Positions 42,150-52,400 of a DNA stretch of 64,000 bases are shown in pieces. The position numbers and the translations under genes were made by a program. Source of the stretch: Ricordea florida (Eukaryota; Cnidaria; Anthozoa; Corallimorpharia; Ricordeidae); NCBI GenBank assembly GCA_949710005.1, contig OX453273.1, positions 11,383,246-11,447,245 of the forward strand. Direction: 5' to 3'. How positions within the stretch are numbered: position 1 is the stretch's first letter; every line of letters begins with the position of its first letter. The notes beneath the pieces were generated by a model. It was given only the letters and a program-made list of their open reading frames with translations, made no database searches and was not told the DNA's origin.

Positions 42150-42695
42150 TTACTGTGACTTCATAAGATCACGGCAATCTTTACAAGAATGTTTTTGTTT
42201 GTGATGTTCACATATGCCCTTTCCCCCACAATCTTTACATTTGTACCTAATTCTACCATGAGGACATACTTGAGAACCCCCACAATCTTTGCAAGAGTAC
42301 TTTACTCTACCATGAGTACATATGCCCTTACCACCACATTCTTTGCAGAATGCGATCTGTCTTAGATGAGGGCATATTTGTGATCCCATACAATCCTTAC
42401 ACTGAACCCTACGCCTGCCATGCTTACATTTTATGTAAGCAGGTACACGTATTTCTGGGACAGGCTCATCGAGAACACCCGATGTTCTCCTACTACCACT
42501 AGGCACCTCAGGCACTGGAAGCCCCTCTATTAGTAACTCGTTTCCACCACCACCACCACCACCACCACCACTAGGTACCTCTTCCATCCCCAGCGCCTCC
42601 AGTAGCTCTCCCCGACGCATCGTATAATATTTGGCTATCTTGCGATCCTTGGCAATGGCGCGGAGCTCTTTGACGGTTTGACGTTGATTTGGCAT
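42150..42695 (-). CDS. TIR-initiated protein with five CxHG zinc-binding repeats
   Basis: The gene starts inside the right TIR, so its N-terminus (MPNQRQTVKELRAIAKD and on to EALGMEEVPSG) equals that of the polymerase. After a Gly-run linker and LDEPVPEIRVP, also echoed in the polymerase, come five ~18-residue repeats of the pattern C-x-H-(G)-x5-6-C-x2-C, such as CTHGRVKYSCKDCGG. These look like small zinc knuckles; similar repeats are frequent in algal, protist and giant-virus proteins, with no role known to me. The ATG at 42,695 gives the same TTAAA spacing (30 nt) as the polymerase start. The frame is intact. Confidence 0.75.
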   Translation of the reverse strand: MPNQRQTVKELRAIAKDRKIAKYYTMRRGELLEALGMEEVPSGGGGGGGGGNELLIEGLPVPEVPSGSRRTSGVLDEPVPEIRVPAYIKCKHGRRRVQCKDCMGSQICPHLRQIAFCKECGGKGICTHGRVKYSCKDCGGSQVCPHGRIRYKCKDCGGKGICEHHKQKHSCKDCRDLMKSQ

Positions 42696-42816
42696 GATGA
42701 GTGTTTGGATGTACAGTGTCATTCCTTTAAGCTAATTTAGTTTCAAAATCGATCCTGCACGCGTGCAGGGTTTTTTGGCCACGCCCTTGCGCCAGAACTG
42801 TCGTTTTCCCCCTACT
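42566..42816 (-). repeat. Polinton right terminal inverted repeat (251 bp)
   Basis: This is the inverted copy of the left TIR. It carries the same palindrome (42,754-42,769), the same TTAAA motif (42,726-42,730) and the start of the zinc-repeat gene. Confidence 0.92.
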
Positions 42817-42822
42817 ATACAA
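42817..42822. repeat. Polinton target-site duplication, right
   Basis: ATACAA follows the right TIR and matches the left copy exactly. Confidence 0.92.
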
Positions 42823-42823
42823 T

Positions 42824-43080
42824 TAGATTATGAGCTCGAGATTTCTATCGAGTCAACTATCACGCATAGAAATCGAGAGCGAATAATCTAATAGTTTTAG
42901 TATAATGTCTATCTTCACGGACATTTCGAAAACGAGAAGAAGTGGCCGCCATTTTGTTAGCAAGGGCACACTGCTACGCTACTCACTATCTATCACAGAT
43001 TAGAGTGCAGCACTTGGTTGAAGATGGCGACGTCTTCGCGCTTTAGCGAAGTTACGCAGAAAGATTTAGAATGTTGGTAT
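42824..43080. repeat. Dispersed palindromic repeat (family copy 3) beside the Polinton
   Basis: It contains GATTATGAGCTCGAGATTTC, CAACTATCACGC and ATGGCGACGTCTTCG, shared with copies at 12,385 and 15,000. The Polinton inserted right at its edge. Confidence 0.6.
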
Positions 43081-43288
43081 CTTTTTCTTTTTTTCACTGA
43101 CATATGATTCGGTTTTATTATATGAATACAATAGTACGCGCGCTCCTGGGCGGGAATTTTCGAGCGGAAGATTGTCTTGTAATGACCGGGAACGGAAGCC
43201 CATACGAGCATTATGAAATTTTCCGAATTTCTTTTTTTAATTAGAAAAAAGTTGTCTCATTTCCGCTTGAAACGACTGTTTTTTTTTT

Positions 43289-44113
43289 CTCTTTTCTATG
43301 CACCTAATTTTCCTAAAAATTTCAATTTCTCCTTGAGGTTTCGGCTTCTTATATATACCGATATGCGAAAACAACAGACCCTCAAAGTAGACAGCTCGCT
43401 CTGTCTGCTGCTATTGTTATCACTGATAGCTGGCCGGAACCGTAGACATATAGATTTGAAAGAGGTCCTGGAAGTTACAGCGGGATGCTGTTGCCGTTGT
43501 AGTTTTCAAAGGTCTGAGCAACTGACAGTACATGAAGGCCATATTTTTTTCTGGTGTGCAGAGTTGACACTGTACCTTTAGCAAGAGTTGTGTGCAGTCA
43601 GTTGTAACTGCCTTAAAACGGTGCCAGAGGCCTTACATTAAGAGGTGAGACAATTTTCATCTAATTATTATTCCTGGAGATAGTACTAATACCTTCAGCG
43701 ACTGATTGACTGATCGAGAACGTAACAAACAGCAATTCACTTCTTTTCAAACCTTAAATAAGTAAATGAAATTAGACTTTCCTTACATTTGGTTTTCATT
43801 TTTTCTTTGCCATTTATTTTTTTAAATTATCACAAACACAAGGTTGACAAGGGCAACCATTATTGGATACAAAATCAAAAAAAAAGAGACATTGTATCAG
43901 TTAGAGTGTTTTTTCAGTTTGATATATTTGACAGGCATGAAGGTACTTTTTTCTGGAAATAATTCCAGTGGCAGTAAGAACGTTAACCCTAAGGACTTTC
44001 AGAGGTTTGTTTTAATGAAACCTGGGCAGGGATTTACTCATAAAGGCTTAGAAACCAAATGAACCAGGCCTAAAATAACAAGATTATTGACCTGCTTGTG
44101 ACGAACACGTTTT
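43289..44113. repeat. Direct duplication, copy 1
   Basis: About 825 bp, repeated at 45,576-47,755 (the second copy is split by a transposon). It includes CTCGCTCTGTCTGCTGCTAT and GCAGCAATTCACTTC-like stretches. No coding sequence is recognised on either strand. Confidence 0.75.
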
Positions 44114-44864
44114 TATGTGCAGGTGTAGCGCGGAATACCTCTGTGACCACTACATAAAGTCTCTAAAACAATAGGTGTTAGGAAAAGACTAATTGAAAAC
44201 ATAATTACAAACAGCAATTCATTGACATTCAAAATTCAATCATGACCCAAACAAACTTCACTAGGAATTTCCAAATAAACTCTTAAACATACGTTTAAGT
44301 CAGTTCACCAACTGAAAGCAAGCATATCAAAGGAAGAAATAGAAAGTAACAGATCAATCCCAATAGAACCAACAGAAAGGGCCGTATGCAAGTAATTCAA
44401 TCGAAATGTACTGTCAATATAGACCCCGTTCGTTTAATATTCAACAGGGCCGCGGTTCGATTCAGCTTTTAACGGCTGCTTGTCTGATCAAAGCTTGATA
44501 TTAAACTCACGTAGAAAGGCGTTGGTGGTTCTTGAAATTGAATATTGGGTTCCATAAATGTTAATTGAGCGGCTCAGTGTTGTTCTCCTATTTTGAAATA
44601 CATATGTGGACAAGATCAACCAAAACAGCGTTGTCCTTTAAGCTAGATCCAGTGTACTTTGTGAAGCCTGAAATAGTCGAGTGTGGTAAACCGCCTTCCA
44701 TCGAAAGCGCGAAATCTCGTACAGCAACATGCATTAAGCGCCCTGAAATCCCTTGTGGAACAGTTGGCGCAACTGGGCATGACGTCATAGGAAGCGCATG
44801 CGCAGGTTGAGATCAAACTTAGAACAATAGACTACCCTAATTTTTCAATATGATATCAGGTACA
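44114..44864. other. Unassigned repeat-flanked sequence
   Basis: Nothing recognised. An 81-residue plus-strand frame at 44,565-44,810 has no domain and no supporting context. Confidence 0.35.
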
Positions 44865-45045
44865 GCCGGCATGGTCTAGTGGATAGAGCAGTCGACTAGG
44901 ATGCGATTGGTACCGGGTTCGAAGCGCGGGATGGCTCTCGATCTGGCTTGGGGGCCGGGTCATCCCACCCCCTTAGCGTTTCTGCGAAGGTGTCTAGGAA
45001 TTACTCTCCATCTGGCTTGGGGGCCGGGTAATTTCACCCCTCCAT
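44865..45045 (+). repeat. tRNA-derived SINE
   Basis: The head has a pol III A box (TGGTCTAGTGGATAGAGC, 44,872-44,889) and B box (GGGTTCGAAGC, 44,915-44,925). Acceptor-stem pairing is lost. The body has two copies of ATCTGGCTTGGGGGCCGGGT separated by ~60 bp. An AT-rich tail follows. Confidence 0.7.
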
Positions 45046-45099
45046 CCGCACGTTTTTTATTATATAATTTTATTTTTTCATATTTTAACTTCAAAAACA

Positions 45100-45540
45100 C
45101 AGGCAAAGAAATCAATATACACTGTTCTGAGGGCTTCCTTTTTTCACTTTTTTTCCTTTTTCTCCTTTTCTTTGTACTTTAATTTGTAAGTAAAATTGGA
45201 CTTTGGTATTTTCCCCTTGTCTAATTTTTTCTTTAAAAAATTACCATTAACAGAAAGTCCACAGGGGCAAACTTGCATTATATGGGACATGAGAAAAAAA
45301 CAAAGTAATTGTACCAGTTACAGTGCTCTTATTTTCTTTTTCTACTTTTTTCTTTTTTTTTCTTTTTACATCTTCTCTTGTGCTTTAATGTCTAAATAAA
45401 ATTGGCCTTTGGCATTTTTTATTCCCTGCCTTTTTTTTCCAAAAAGTTACCATTAAGCAAAGGTTCACAAAGGCGACGCGTCATTATATAGGACACAAAA
45501 AAGGAAAACCAGAAGAAAGTTTACCAGTTACAGTTTTTCT
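45100..45540. repeat. Degenerate tandem repeats (~220-bp unit)
   Basis: Two diverged units share TAAATAAAATTGGCCTTTGG-like and AAATTACCATTAA-like segments. They also resemble the part of the direct duplication near 43,800-43,920 and 47,450-47,570. Confidence 0.45.
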
Positions 45541-45575
45541 GAATGTGAACGCTAGAAACACAGGTCTTTTTCGTT

Positions 45576-47755
45576 CTCTTTTCTATGCACCTGATTTTCC
45601 TAAAAATTTCAATTTCTCCTTGAGGTTTCGGCTTCTTATATATACCGATGTGCGAAAACACAGGGGCACCCAACGAATGATTTCGGTAAAATATCTGTTC
45701 GACTGTAAGGTCGCCTAAATTTCTCGGAAAATTTCTCCTCTAGGGAAAGAACATGTTGTCTTGATTTTCGGAAAAAAAAAATTGCCCTAGAATTTTCGTA
45801 ATTTCGGTGGTCGAGGAAAAGTTGTCCTAGACTTTTCGTAAACAGAAAGTGACCCTAGCATTTTCGTTCGAGTTACAATTCGCAATTTTCGGACGTCGTC
45901 CGCAAGTTAGAGATGTATATCGCATGGGTGCAGAAAATCGAGAAATAAGGGGCTTTACCACTCACTCGGACCCATCCAGAGCTAAATCTGCCCTTACGTC
46001 ATGAGTTTTCATCTACGGCCCGGTAATAAAACTAACTTTTGCGGTCCGGTTTGTTGCCATCAGGTGACATAATGAGCAATCTTCATGAAATACCCTATAA
46101 GGAGAACATAAAATGGAGAACCGGATTATCAAGAAAGCCATTTAGAAGGGAAATCCCTGTAGTCTGCCCGTCTGTCTCTCCGTAGTTTATTGCTAATTTA
46201 GTACTGGTACTCCGGATTTCAAGTGACACGGATGATCAAATGGGGACAAAAATAAAAAGAAAAAAAATCCCTGGACCAAAATTTACCCCCCCCCCCCAAA
46301 AAAAAAAAGGAAAAAAACGCGGAAACTATCAGGAATCTTCAGATTGTTCTGAATACCAAAAGAATTCCCTACTCAAACCAAGGTACCAAAAAATACTTGC
46401 TAAAATTTTCCTCTCAAAATTTCAAACCCAACCAATCTTTCGATCATTCCCGTCATATCTGGAGTACCCCTCAGGGCCGCTACATACATCATTTATCAGG
46501 TATCAGGAGGTATATGCTCGGTAAATCTTACGATTTAAAAGAAATACATGTATAGACGCCATAAGTAATGGTCGACGGTAATGTCGGCTTGTTTGTCTCT
46601 GTTCAGTAGCATGTGATTTCTTCCCCTAATACTTTCGAATAAAAAAGTTACTCCCCTGCAATCTTCGGATGCGCGTTACGGTTTGCCTAAAATTTTCGGA
46701 ATCTTTTCATAGACGCAAGCTTTTACAAAAAAGGTCTCCTAAAAATTTCTAACGACAGCAATGCTAGCACGAGTCCTTCATTTTTCGAACAGACCTATAA
46801 AGGTAGCTAAAACTTTCGGATGAGCCAAAATGGCCGCCTAGGATTTTCGAGACGAATACAGTTCCCCTAAGAAATCCGAACAGATAGATTGTTTTTAGGG
46901 CAGCTCCAAATTAATGAAACAGGCTTCTAAAGCATAGAAAAATCCATTTAAGGCACTTCTGAGGTATTTGGAAAAATTTGGTCGTTGGGTGCCCCCTGAA
47001 AACAACAGACCCTCAAAGTAGACAGCTCGCTCTGTCTGCTGCTATTGTTATCACTGATAGCTGGCCGGAACCGTAGACATATAGATTTGAAAGAGGTCTT
47101 GGAAGTTACAGCGGGATGCTGTTGCCGTTGTAGTTTTCAAAGGTCTGAGCAGCTGACAGTACATGACGGCCATATTTTTTTCTGGTGTGCAGAGTTGACA
47201 CTGTACCTTTAGCAAGAGTTGTGTGCAGTCAGTTGTAACTGCCTTAAAACGGTGCCAGAGGCCTAACATTAAGGTGACACAATTTTCATCTAATTATTAT
47301 TCCTGGAGATAGTACTAATACCTTCAGCGACTGATTGACTGATCGAGAACGTATCAAACAGCAATTCACTTCTTTTTAAATCGTCTTAAGCCTTAAATAA
47401 GTAAATTAGATTAGACTTTGTTTACATTTGGTTTACATTTTTTCTTTGCCATTTATTTTTTTAAATTACCACAAACACAAGGTTGACAAGGGCAACCCAT
47501 TATTGGATACAAAATCAAAAAAAAAAAAGAGACATTGTATCAGTTAGAGTGTTTTTTCAGTTTGACATATTTGACAGGGATGAAGGTACTTTTTTCTGGA
47601 AATAATTCCAGTGGCAGTAAGAACGTTAACCCTAAGGATTTTTAAAGGTGTGTTTTAATGAAACCTGGGCAGGGATTTACTCATAAAGGCTTAGAAACCA
47701 AATGAACCAGGCCTAAAATAACAAGAATATTGACCTGCTTGTGACGAACACGTTT
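45576..47755. repeat. Direct duplication, copy 2 (interrupted)
   Basis: The halves 45,576-45,660 and 46,999-47,755 together match copy 1 at high identity. The interruption is the transposon at 45,661-46,998. Confidence 0.75.
45661..46998. mobile_element. Non-autonomous DNA transposon, CAGGGGCACCCAACGA ends, TSD AAAACA
   Basis: Ends CAGGGGCACCCAACGA and TCGTTGGGTGCCCCCTG are inverted repeats apart from one extra G/C pair partner. AAAACA is duplicated at 45,655-45,660 and 46,999-47,004; the uninterrupted copy at 43,361-43,370 shows the pre-insertion site. The interior repeats CCTAGAATTTTCG / CCCCTAA-ATTTTCGGA words. No transposase frame is present. Confidence 0.85.
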
Positions 47756-47812
47756 GATATTGAAGAGCCCTTCCGGTATTTTTTTTCCAGAGCTAAAATG
47801 CCATGTAATTAA

Positions 47813-47972
47813 TAACTTATTAACCTCGTCCGTTCGGTTATTTCAAGGAAATCTCAGACCTCTGCCTTGACGGATTTGACGTATTGAGCTCACTATTGCT
47901 CGGTCAATACATGAAGCCCTCGGTCCGAGATTTTCCTGTAATGACCTCACTTAGTTAATAAGTAGTACTTAT
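47813..47972. repeat. Foldback MITE-like sequence
   Basis: ACTTATTAACCTC on the left and GACCTCACTTAGTTAATAAGT on the right are imperfect inverted repeats around a GC-richer centre with TCGGTCCGAGATTTTCC. Approximate boundaries. Confidence 0.4.
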
Positions 47973-48107
47973 GACTTTTACTAAAAGAATCGGATTGTTC
48001 GCTCTCGATTCCTGTGAGCGATTGTTGATTCGGCCTTCGGCCTCATCGACTATTATCAGAAACGAATCACCCCGCTACGCCCCATAGAAATCTCGAGCTC
48101 ACAAGCT

Positions 48108-48289
48108 AAGAGTACGTTCCTTTGGTATGATCCGGATTTGGATTTGTGCTCCGAGATCACATGGATCATAATGCATCAAGGAGACCGATGAATCCTTCTC
48201 CAGCGTTGATTCATCGGTCCCTTTTATGTGCCACGATCCTTGTGATCTTGGACCACAAATCCAAATCATACCAAAGGAACGCACCCTTA
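48108..48289. repeat. Palindromic MITE
   Basis: TACGTTCCTTTGGTATGAT and ATCATACCAAAGGAACG are inverted ends; inner palindromic blocks (GATTTGGATTTGTG and CACAAATCCAAATC; GACCGATGAATC and GATTCATCGGTC) continue the pairing. Non-coding. Confidence 0.7.
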
Positions 48290-48662
48290 ACTAATGTGCT
48301 TGGCGTATATGCAGCCGAGCAGGGACTAAGGAGGAGTCTTCAATACGAGTTGAACTCAGTTGAAGCAGTGTTCAACGTTCAGAGTACAGACAATTATAGC
48401 AACTTCCTTTCCTTGTGAGGCGCTCAAAACGTATACAGACGCACACGCTGTTCGCGTTGGACCCACTCGAAAAGATGCCAAGCGTCAGTTTCAAACCGGC
48501 TCGTTTCGCGAACGCAAAAGACAAATCAACTCAAACATGTCGATGGAACACACTGAACTCGAATCACAGTTAATGGAGGGTAAGTCTCCCTCCATTAACT
48601 TTGCTCGAATGAAATCAAATGTTACTCAGGTACTATGAGGAAAACCAAATACTAGCTCTTTA

Positions 48663-48949
48663 GGGACGGACCATTAGAAAAGTGATGGGGGAGTGGGGGG
48701 TGGGGAATTTTCAGCTTGAATTTCTTTTTTCGCTCCCTGCTTGTGCAGGAATTTTTTTTTTTCAGGTGAACCCCTCTGCACGAATTTTTTTTACTACGTG
48801 TGAAAAAGTCACAATTGGACCTTCCTTCTGCATGAATTTTTTTTACCTTATTTGCATGAATTTTTTTTCTTGGCATTTTCCCTTGCATGAATTTTTTTTG
48901 GTTTTTTCCCCACCCCCCCCCCCCCATCACTTTTCTAATGGTCCGTCCC
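48663..48949. mobile_element. MITE with GGGACGGACC ends, TSD TTA (PIF/Harbinger-like)
   Basis: GGGACGGACCATTAGAAAAG and its exact complement form the ends, flanked by TTA (48,660-48,662 and 48,950-48,952). A TTA duplication is usual for PIF/Harbinger-mobilised MITEs. The interior has repeated TGCATGAATTTTTTTT units. Frames across it are shadows. Confidence 0.75.
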
Positions 48950-49489
48950 TTAATAAGCAGGGATGGTACAATGCTATGAATGGCACAGAAAAACAGGCGT
49001 TTGCGAAGCACCTAATCACACAGCTTGCGCTGCCTACTATACATATGCATGTGCGCGCGCTAGTAACCTTTGATTCAAGGGTCTAGTTCAACAGACTTTA
49101 TACTAGATTAAGCTCCCAAAACCCTGCCATATCAAGTAATGCTTTCTATGGTAGCCAATTCTTTAAGTTTCTTTGCTATTAAAAGGATTTGCGGTACATT
49201 TACATTTGCGGATTTCCAACCAACCAATTAATCAATTGCTGGGTCATTGATCAGTGTCCCCGCGGAAAATGATACCCGATTCCAGAATCAACATATCTGA
49301 TCTCTATAACCCAAGGTAACCAAGTTGACCACACCAATCATAGCGGCACATACCTATGAACCCATGTCAGGTCGTGCCACCCTCTACCCTCTCGGAATCT
49401 ATCCAAGTTCTGGTTTTTCGCGTTTCTCTTCGTTTCCTCTGGTTCATCCCGTCTGCCATGTTTACACTCTTGGCGCCCAGTTACTAATG

Positions 49490-52400
49490 ATAATAATAAT
49501 TGGCACCGCCAGTTAGTAAGTGGCAGTGTCAGTAAGTGGCAGTGTCATGCATGCATGCATGCATATTCAGTAAGTGGCAGCGGTAGTTAGTAAGTGGCAG
49601 TGTCAGTAAGTGGAAGCACCAGTTAGTAAGTGGCAGTGCCAGTTAGTAAGTGGCAGTGTCAGTAAGTGGCAGTGGTAGTTAATAAGTGGATATGCTAGTT
49701 AGTAAGTGACAGTGCCAGTTAGTAAGTGGCACTGTCAGTTAATAAGTGGTTGTATCAGTTAGTAAATGGCAGTGCCAGTTAGTAAGTGGAAGTGCCAGTT
49801 AGTAAGTGGCAGTGCCAGTTAGTAAGTAGCAGTGATAGTTAGTAAGTGGCAGTGCTAGTTAGCAAGTAGCAGTGCTAGCTAGTAACTAGCAGTGCTAGTT
49901 TAGTAAGTGGCAGTGCTAGTTAGTAAGTGGTATTGCCAGTTAGTAAGTAGCAGTGCTAGTTAATAAGTAGCAGTGATAGTTAGTAAGTGGCAGTGCTAGT
50001 TAGTAAGTGGTAGTGCTAGTTAGTAAGTAGCAATGCTAGTTAGTAAGTAGCAGTGATAGTTAGTAAGTGGCAGTACTACATAGTAAGTGGCAGTGCTAGT
50101 TAGTAAGTAGCAGTGATAGTTAGTAAGTGGCAGTGCTAGTTAGTAAGTGGTAGTGCTAGTTAGTAGGTAGCAGTGCTAGTTAGTAAGTAGCAGTGTTAGT
50201 TAGTAAGTGGCAGTGCTAGTTAGTAAGTAGCAGTGATAGTTAGTAAGTAGCAGTGATAGTTAGTAAGTGGCAGTGCTAGTTAGTAAGTGGTAGTGCTAGT
50301 TAGTAGGTAGCAGTGCTAGTTAGTAAGTAGCAGTGTTAGTTAGTAAGTGGCAGTGCTAGTTAGTAAGTGGCAGTGCTAGTTAGTAAGTGGTAGTGCTAGT
50401 TAGTAAGTAGCAGTGCTAGTTAGTAAGTAGCAGTGATAGTTAGTAAGTGGCAGTACTACATAGTAAGTGGCAGTGCTAGTTAGTAAGTAGCAGTGATAGT
50501 TAGTAAGTGGCAGTGCTAGATAGTAAGTGCCAGTGATAGTAAGTAGCAGTGCCAGTTAGTAAGTAAGAGTGCTTGTTAGTAAGTAGCAGTGCTAGATAGT
50601 AAGTTACATTGCCAGTTAGTGGCAGTGCCAGTTAGTTAGTAGCAGTGCTAGTTCGTAAGTAGCAGTGCTAGTTAGTAAGTGGCAGTGCCAATTAGTAAGT
50701 GGCAGTGCCAGTTAGTAAGTAGCAGTGTTAGTTAGTAAGTGGCAGTGCTAGTTAGTAAGTAGCAATGCTAGTTAGTAAGTAGCAGTGCTAGTTAGTAAGT
50801 GGCAGTGCCAGATTGTGTAGTGGCAGTGCTAGTTAGTAAGTGGCAGTGCCAGTTAGTAAGTAGCAGTGCCCGTTAGTAAGTAGCAGTCCCAGTTAGCAAG
50901 TAGCAGTGTCAGTTAGTAAGTGGCAGTGCTAGTTAGTAAGTAGCAGTGTCAGTTAGTAAGTGGCAGTGCTAGTTAGTAAGGGGCAGTGATAGTAAGTAGC
51001 AGTGCTAGTTAGTAAGGGGCAGTGATAGTAAGTGGCAGTGATAGTTAGTAAGTGGCAGTGCTAGTTAGTAAGTGGCAGTGATAGTAAGTGGCAGTGCTAG
51101 TTAGTAAGTAGCAGTGTCAGTTAGTAAGTGGCAGTGCCAGTTAGAAAGTAGAAGTGCTAGTTAGTAAGTAGCAGTGCTAGTTAGTAAGTAGCAGTGCTTG
51201 TTAGTAAGTGGCAGTGCTAGTTAGTAATTGGCATTGCCAGTTAGCTAGTGGCAGTGCCAGTTAGTTAGTTGCAGTGCTAGGTAGTAAGTAGCAGTGCTAG
51301 TTAGTAAGTGGTAGTTCTAGTTAGTAAGTAGCAGTGCCAGTTAGTAAGTAGCAGTGCCAGTTAGTAAGTGGTAGTTCTAGTTAGTAAGTAGCAGTGCTAG
51401 TTAGTAAGTAGCAGTGCCGGTTAGTAAGTAGCAGTGTTAGTTAGTAAGTAGCAGTGTTAGTTAGTAAGTGGTAGTGCTAATTAGTAAGTAGCAGTGCTAG
51501 TTAGTAAGTAGCAGTGCCGGTTAGTAAGTAGCAGTGCCAGTTAGTAAGTGGCAGTGCCAGTTAGTAAGTAGGAGTGGTAGTTAATAAGTGGCAGTGCCAG
51601 TTAGTAAGTAGCAGTGCTAGTTAATAAGTGGCAGTGCCAGTTAGTAAGTAGCAGTGTTAGTTAGTAAGTGACAGTACCAGTTAGGAAGTAGCAGTGTTAG
51701 TTAGTAAGTGGAAGTGCCAGTTAGTAAGTAGGAGTGGTAGTTAATAAGTGGCAGTGCCAGTTAGTAAGTAGCAGTGCTAGTTAATAAGTGGCAGTGCCAG
51801 TTAGTAAGTAGCAGTGTTAGTTAGTAAGTGACAGTACCAGTTAGGAAGTAGCAGTGTTAGTTAGTAAGTGGCAGTGCCAGTTAGTAAGTAGCAGTGTTAG
51901 TTAGTAAGTGACAGTGCCAGTTAGGAAGTGGCAGTGCCAGTTAGTAAGTAGCAGTCCTAGTTAGTAAGTGGCAGTGCTAGTTAGTAAGTGGCAGTGCTAG
52001 TTAGCAAGTAGCAGTGCCAGTTAGTAAGTGGCAGTGTTAGTTAGTAAGTGGCAGTGGTAGTTAGTAAGTAGCAGTGCTAGTTAGGAAGGGGCAGTACCAG
52101 TTAGTAAGTGGCAATGCCAGTTAGTAAGTAGCAATGTTAGTTAGTAAGTGGCAGTGCTAGTTAGTAAGTAGCAGTGCTAGTTAGTACGTGGCAGTGCTAG
52201 TTAGTAAGTAGCACGGTTTGAGTTAGTAAGTGGCAATGCCAGTTAGTTAGTGGCAGTGCCAGTAAGTAAGTAGCAGTGCTAGTTAGTAAGTAGCAGTTAC
52301 AGTTAGTAAGTAGCAGTTCTAGTTAGTAAGTGGCAGTGCTAGTTAGTAAGTAGCAGTGCCAGTTAGTTAGTGGCAGTGTCAGTTAGTAAGTGGCAGTGCA

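Larger units (their letters stand above)
26001..42816. mobile_element. Polinton (Maverick), full-length, 16,816 bp, TSD ATACAA
   Basis: Both ends start AGTAGGGGGAAAACGACAG and are flanked by ATACAA at 25,995-26,000 and 42,817-42,822. The AG terminus, 6-bp target duplication, long inverted repeats, family-B polymerase, DDE integrase, A32-type ATPase and capsid-like genes define Polintons, large self-synthesising transposons related to adenovirus-like and virophage-like viruses. Most genes point right; integrase and the right-TIR gene point left. Polymerase and penton genes are broken, so this copy is probably not autonomous. I found no adenain-type protease. Confidence 0.95.

Noticed and set aside
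44865..44940. Functional tRNA gene
   Set aside because: A and B boxes are present but acceptor and other stems do not pair, and SINE body sequence follows.
48652..49086. Frames of 119 and 134 codons near 48.7-49.1 kb
   Set aside because: They run through a palindromic MITE made of low-complexity T/G tracts.
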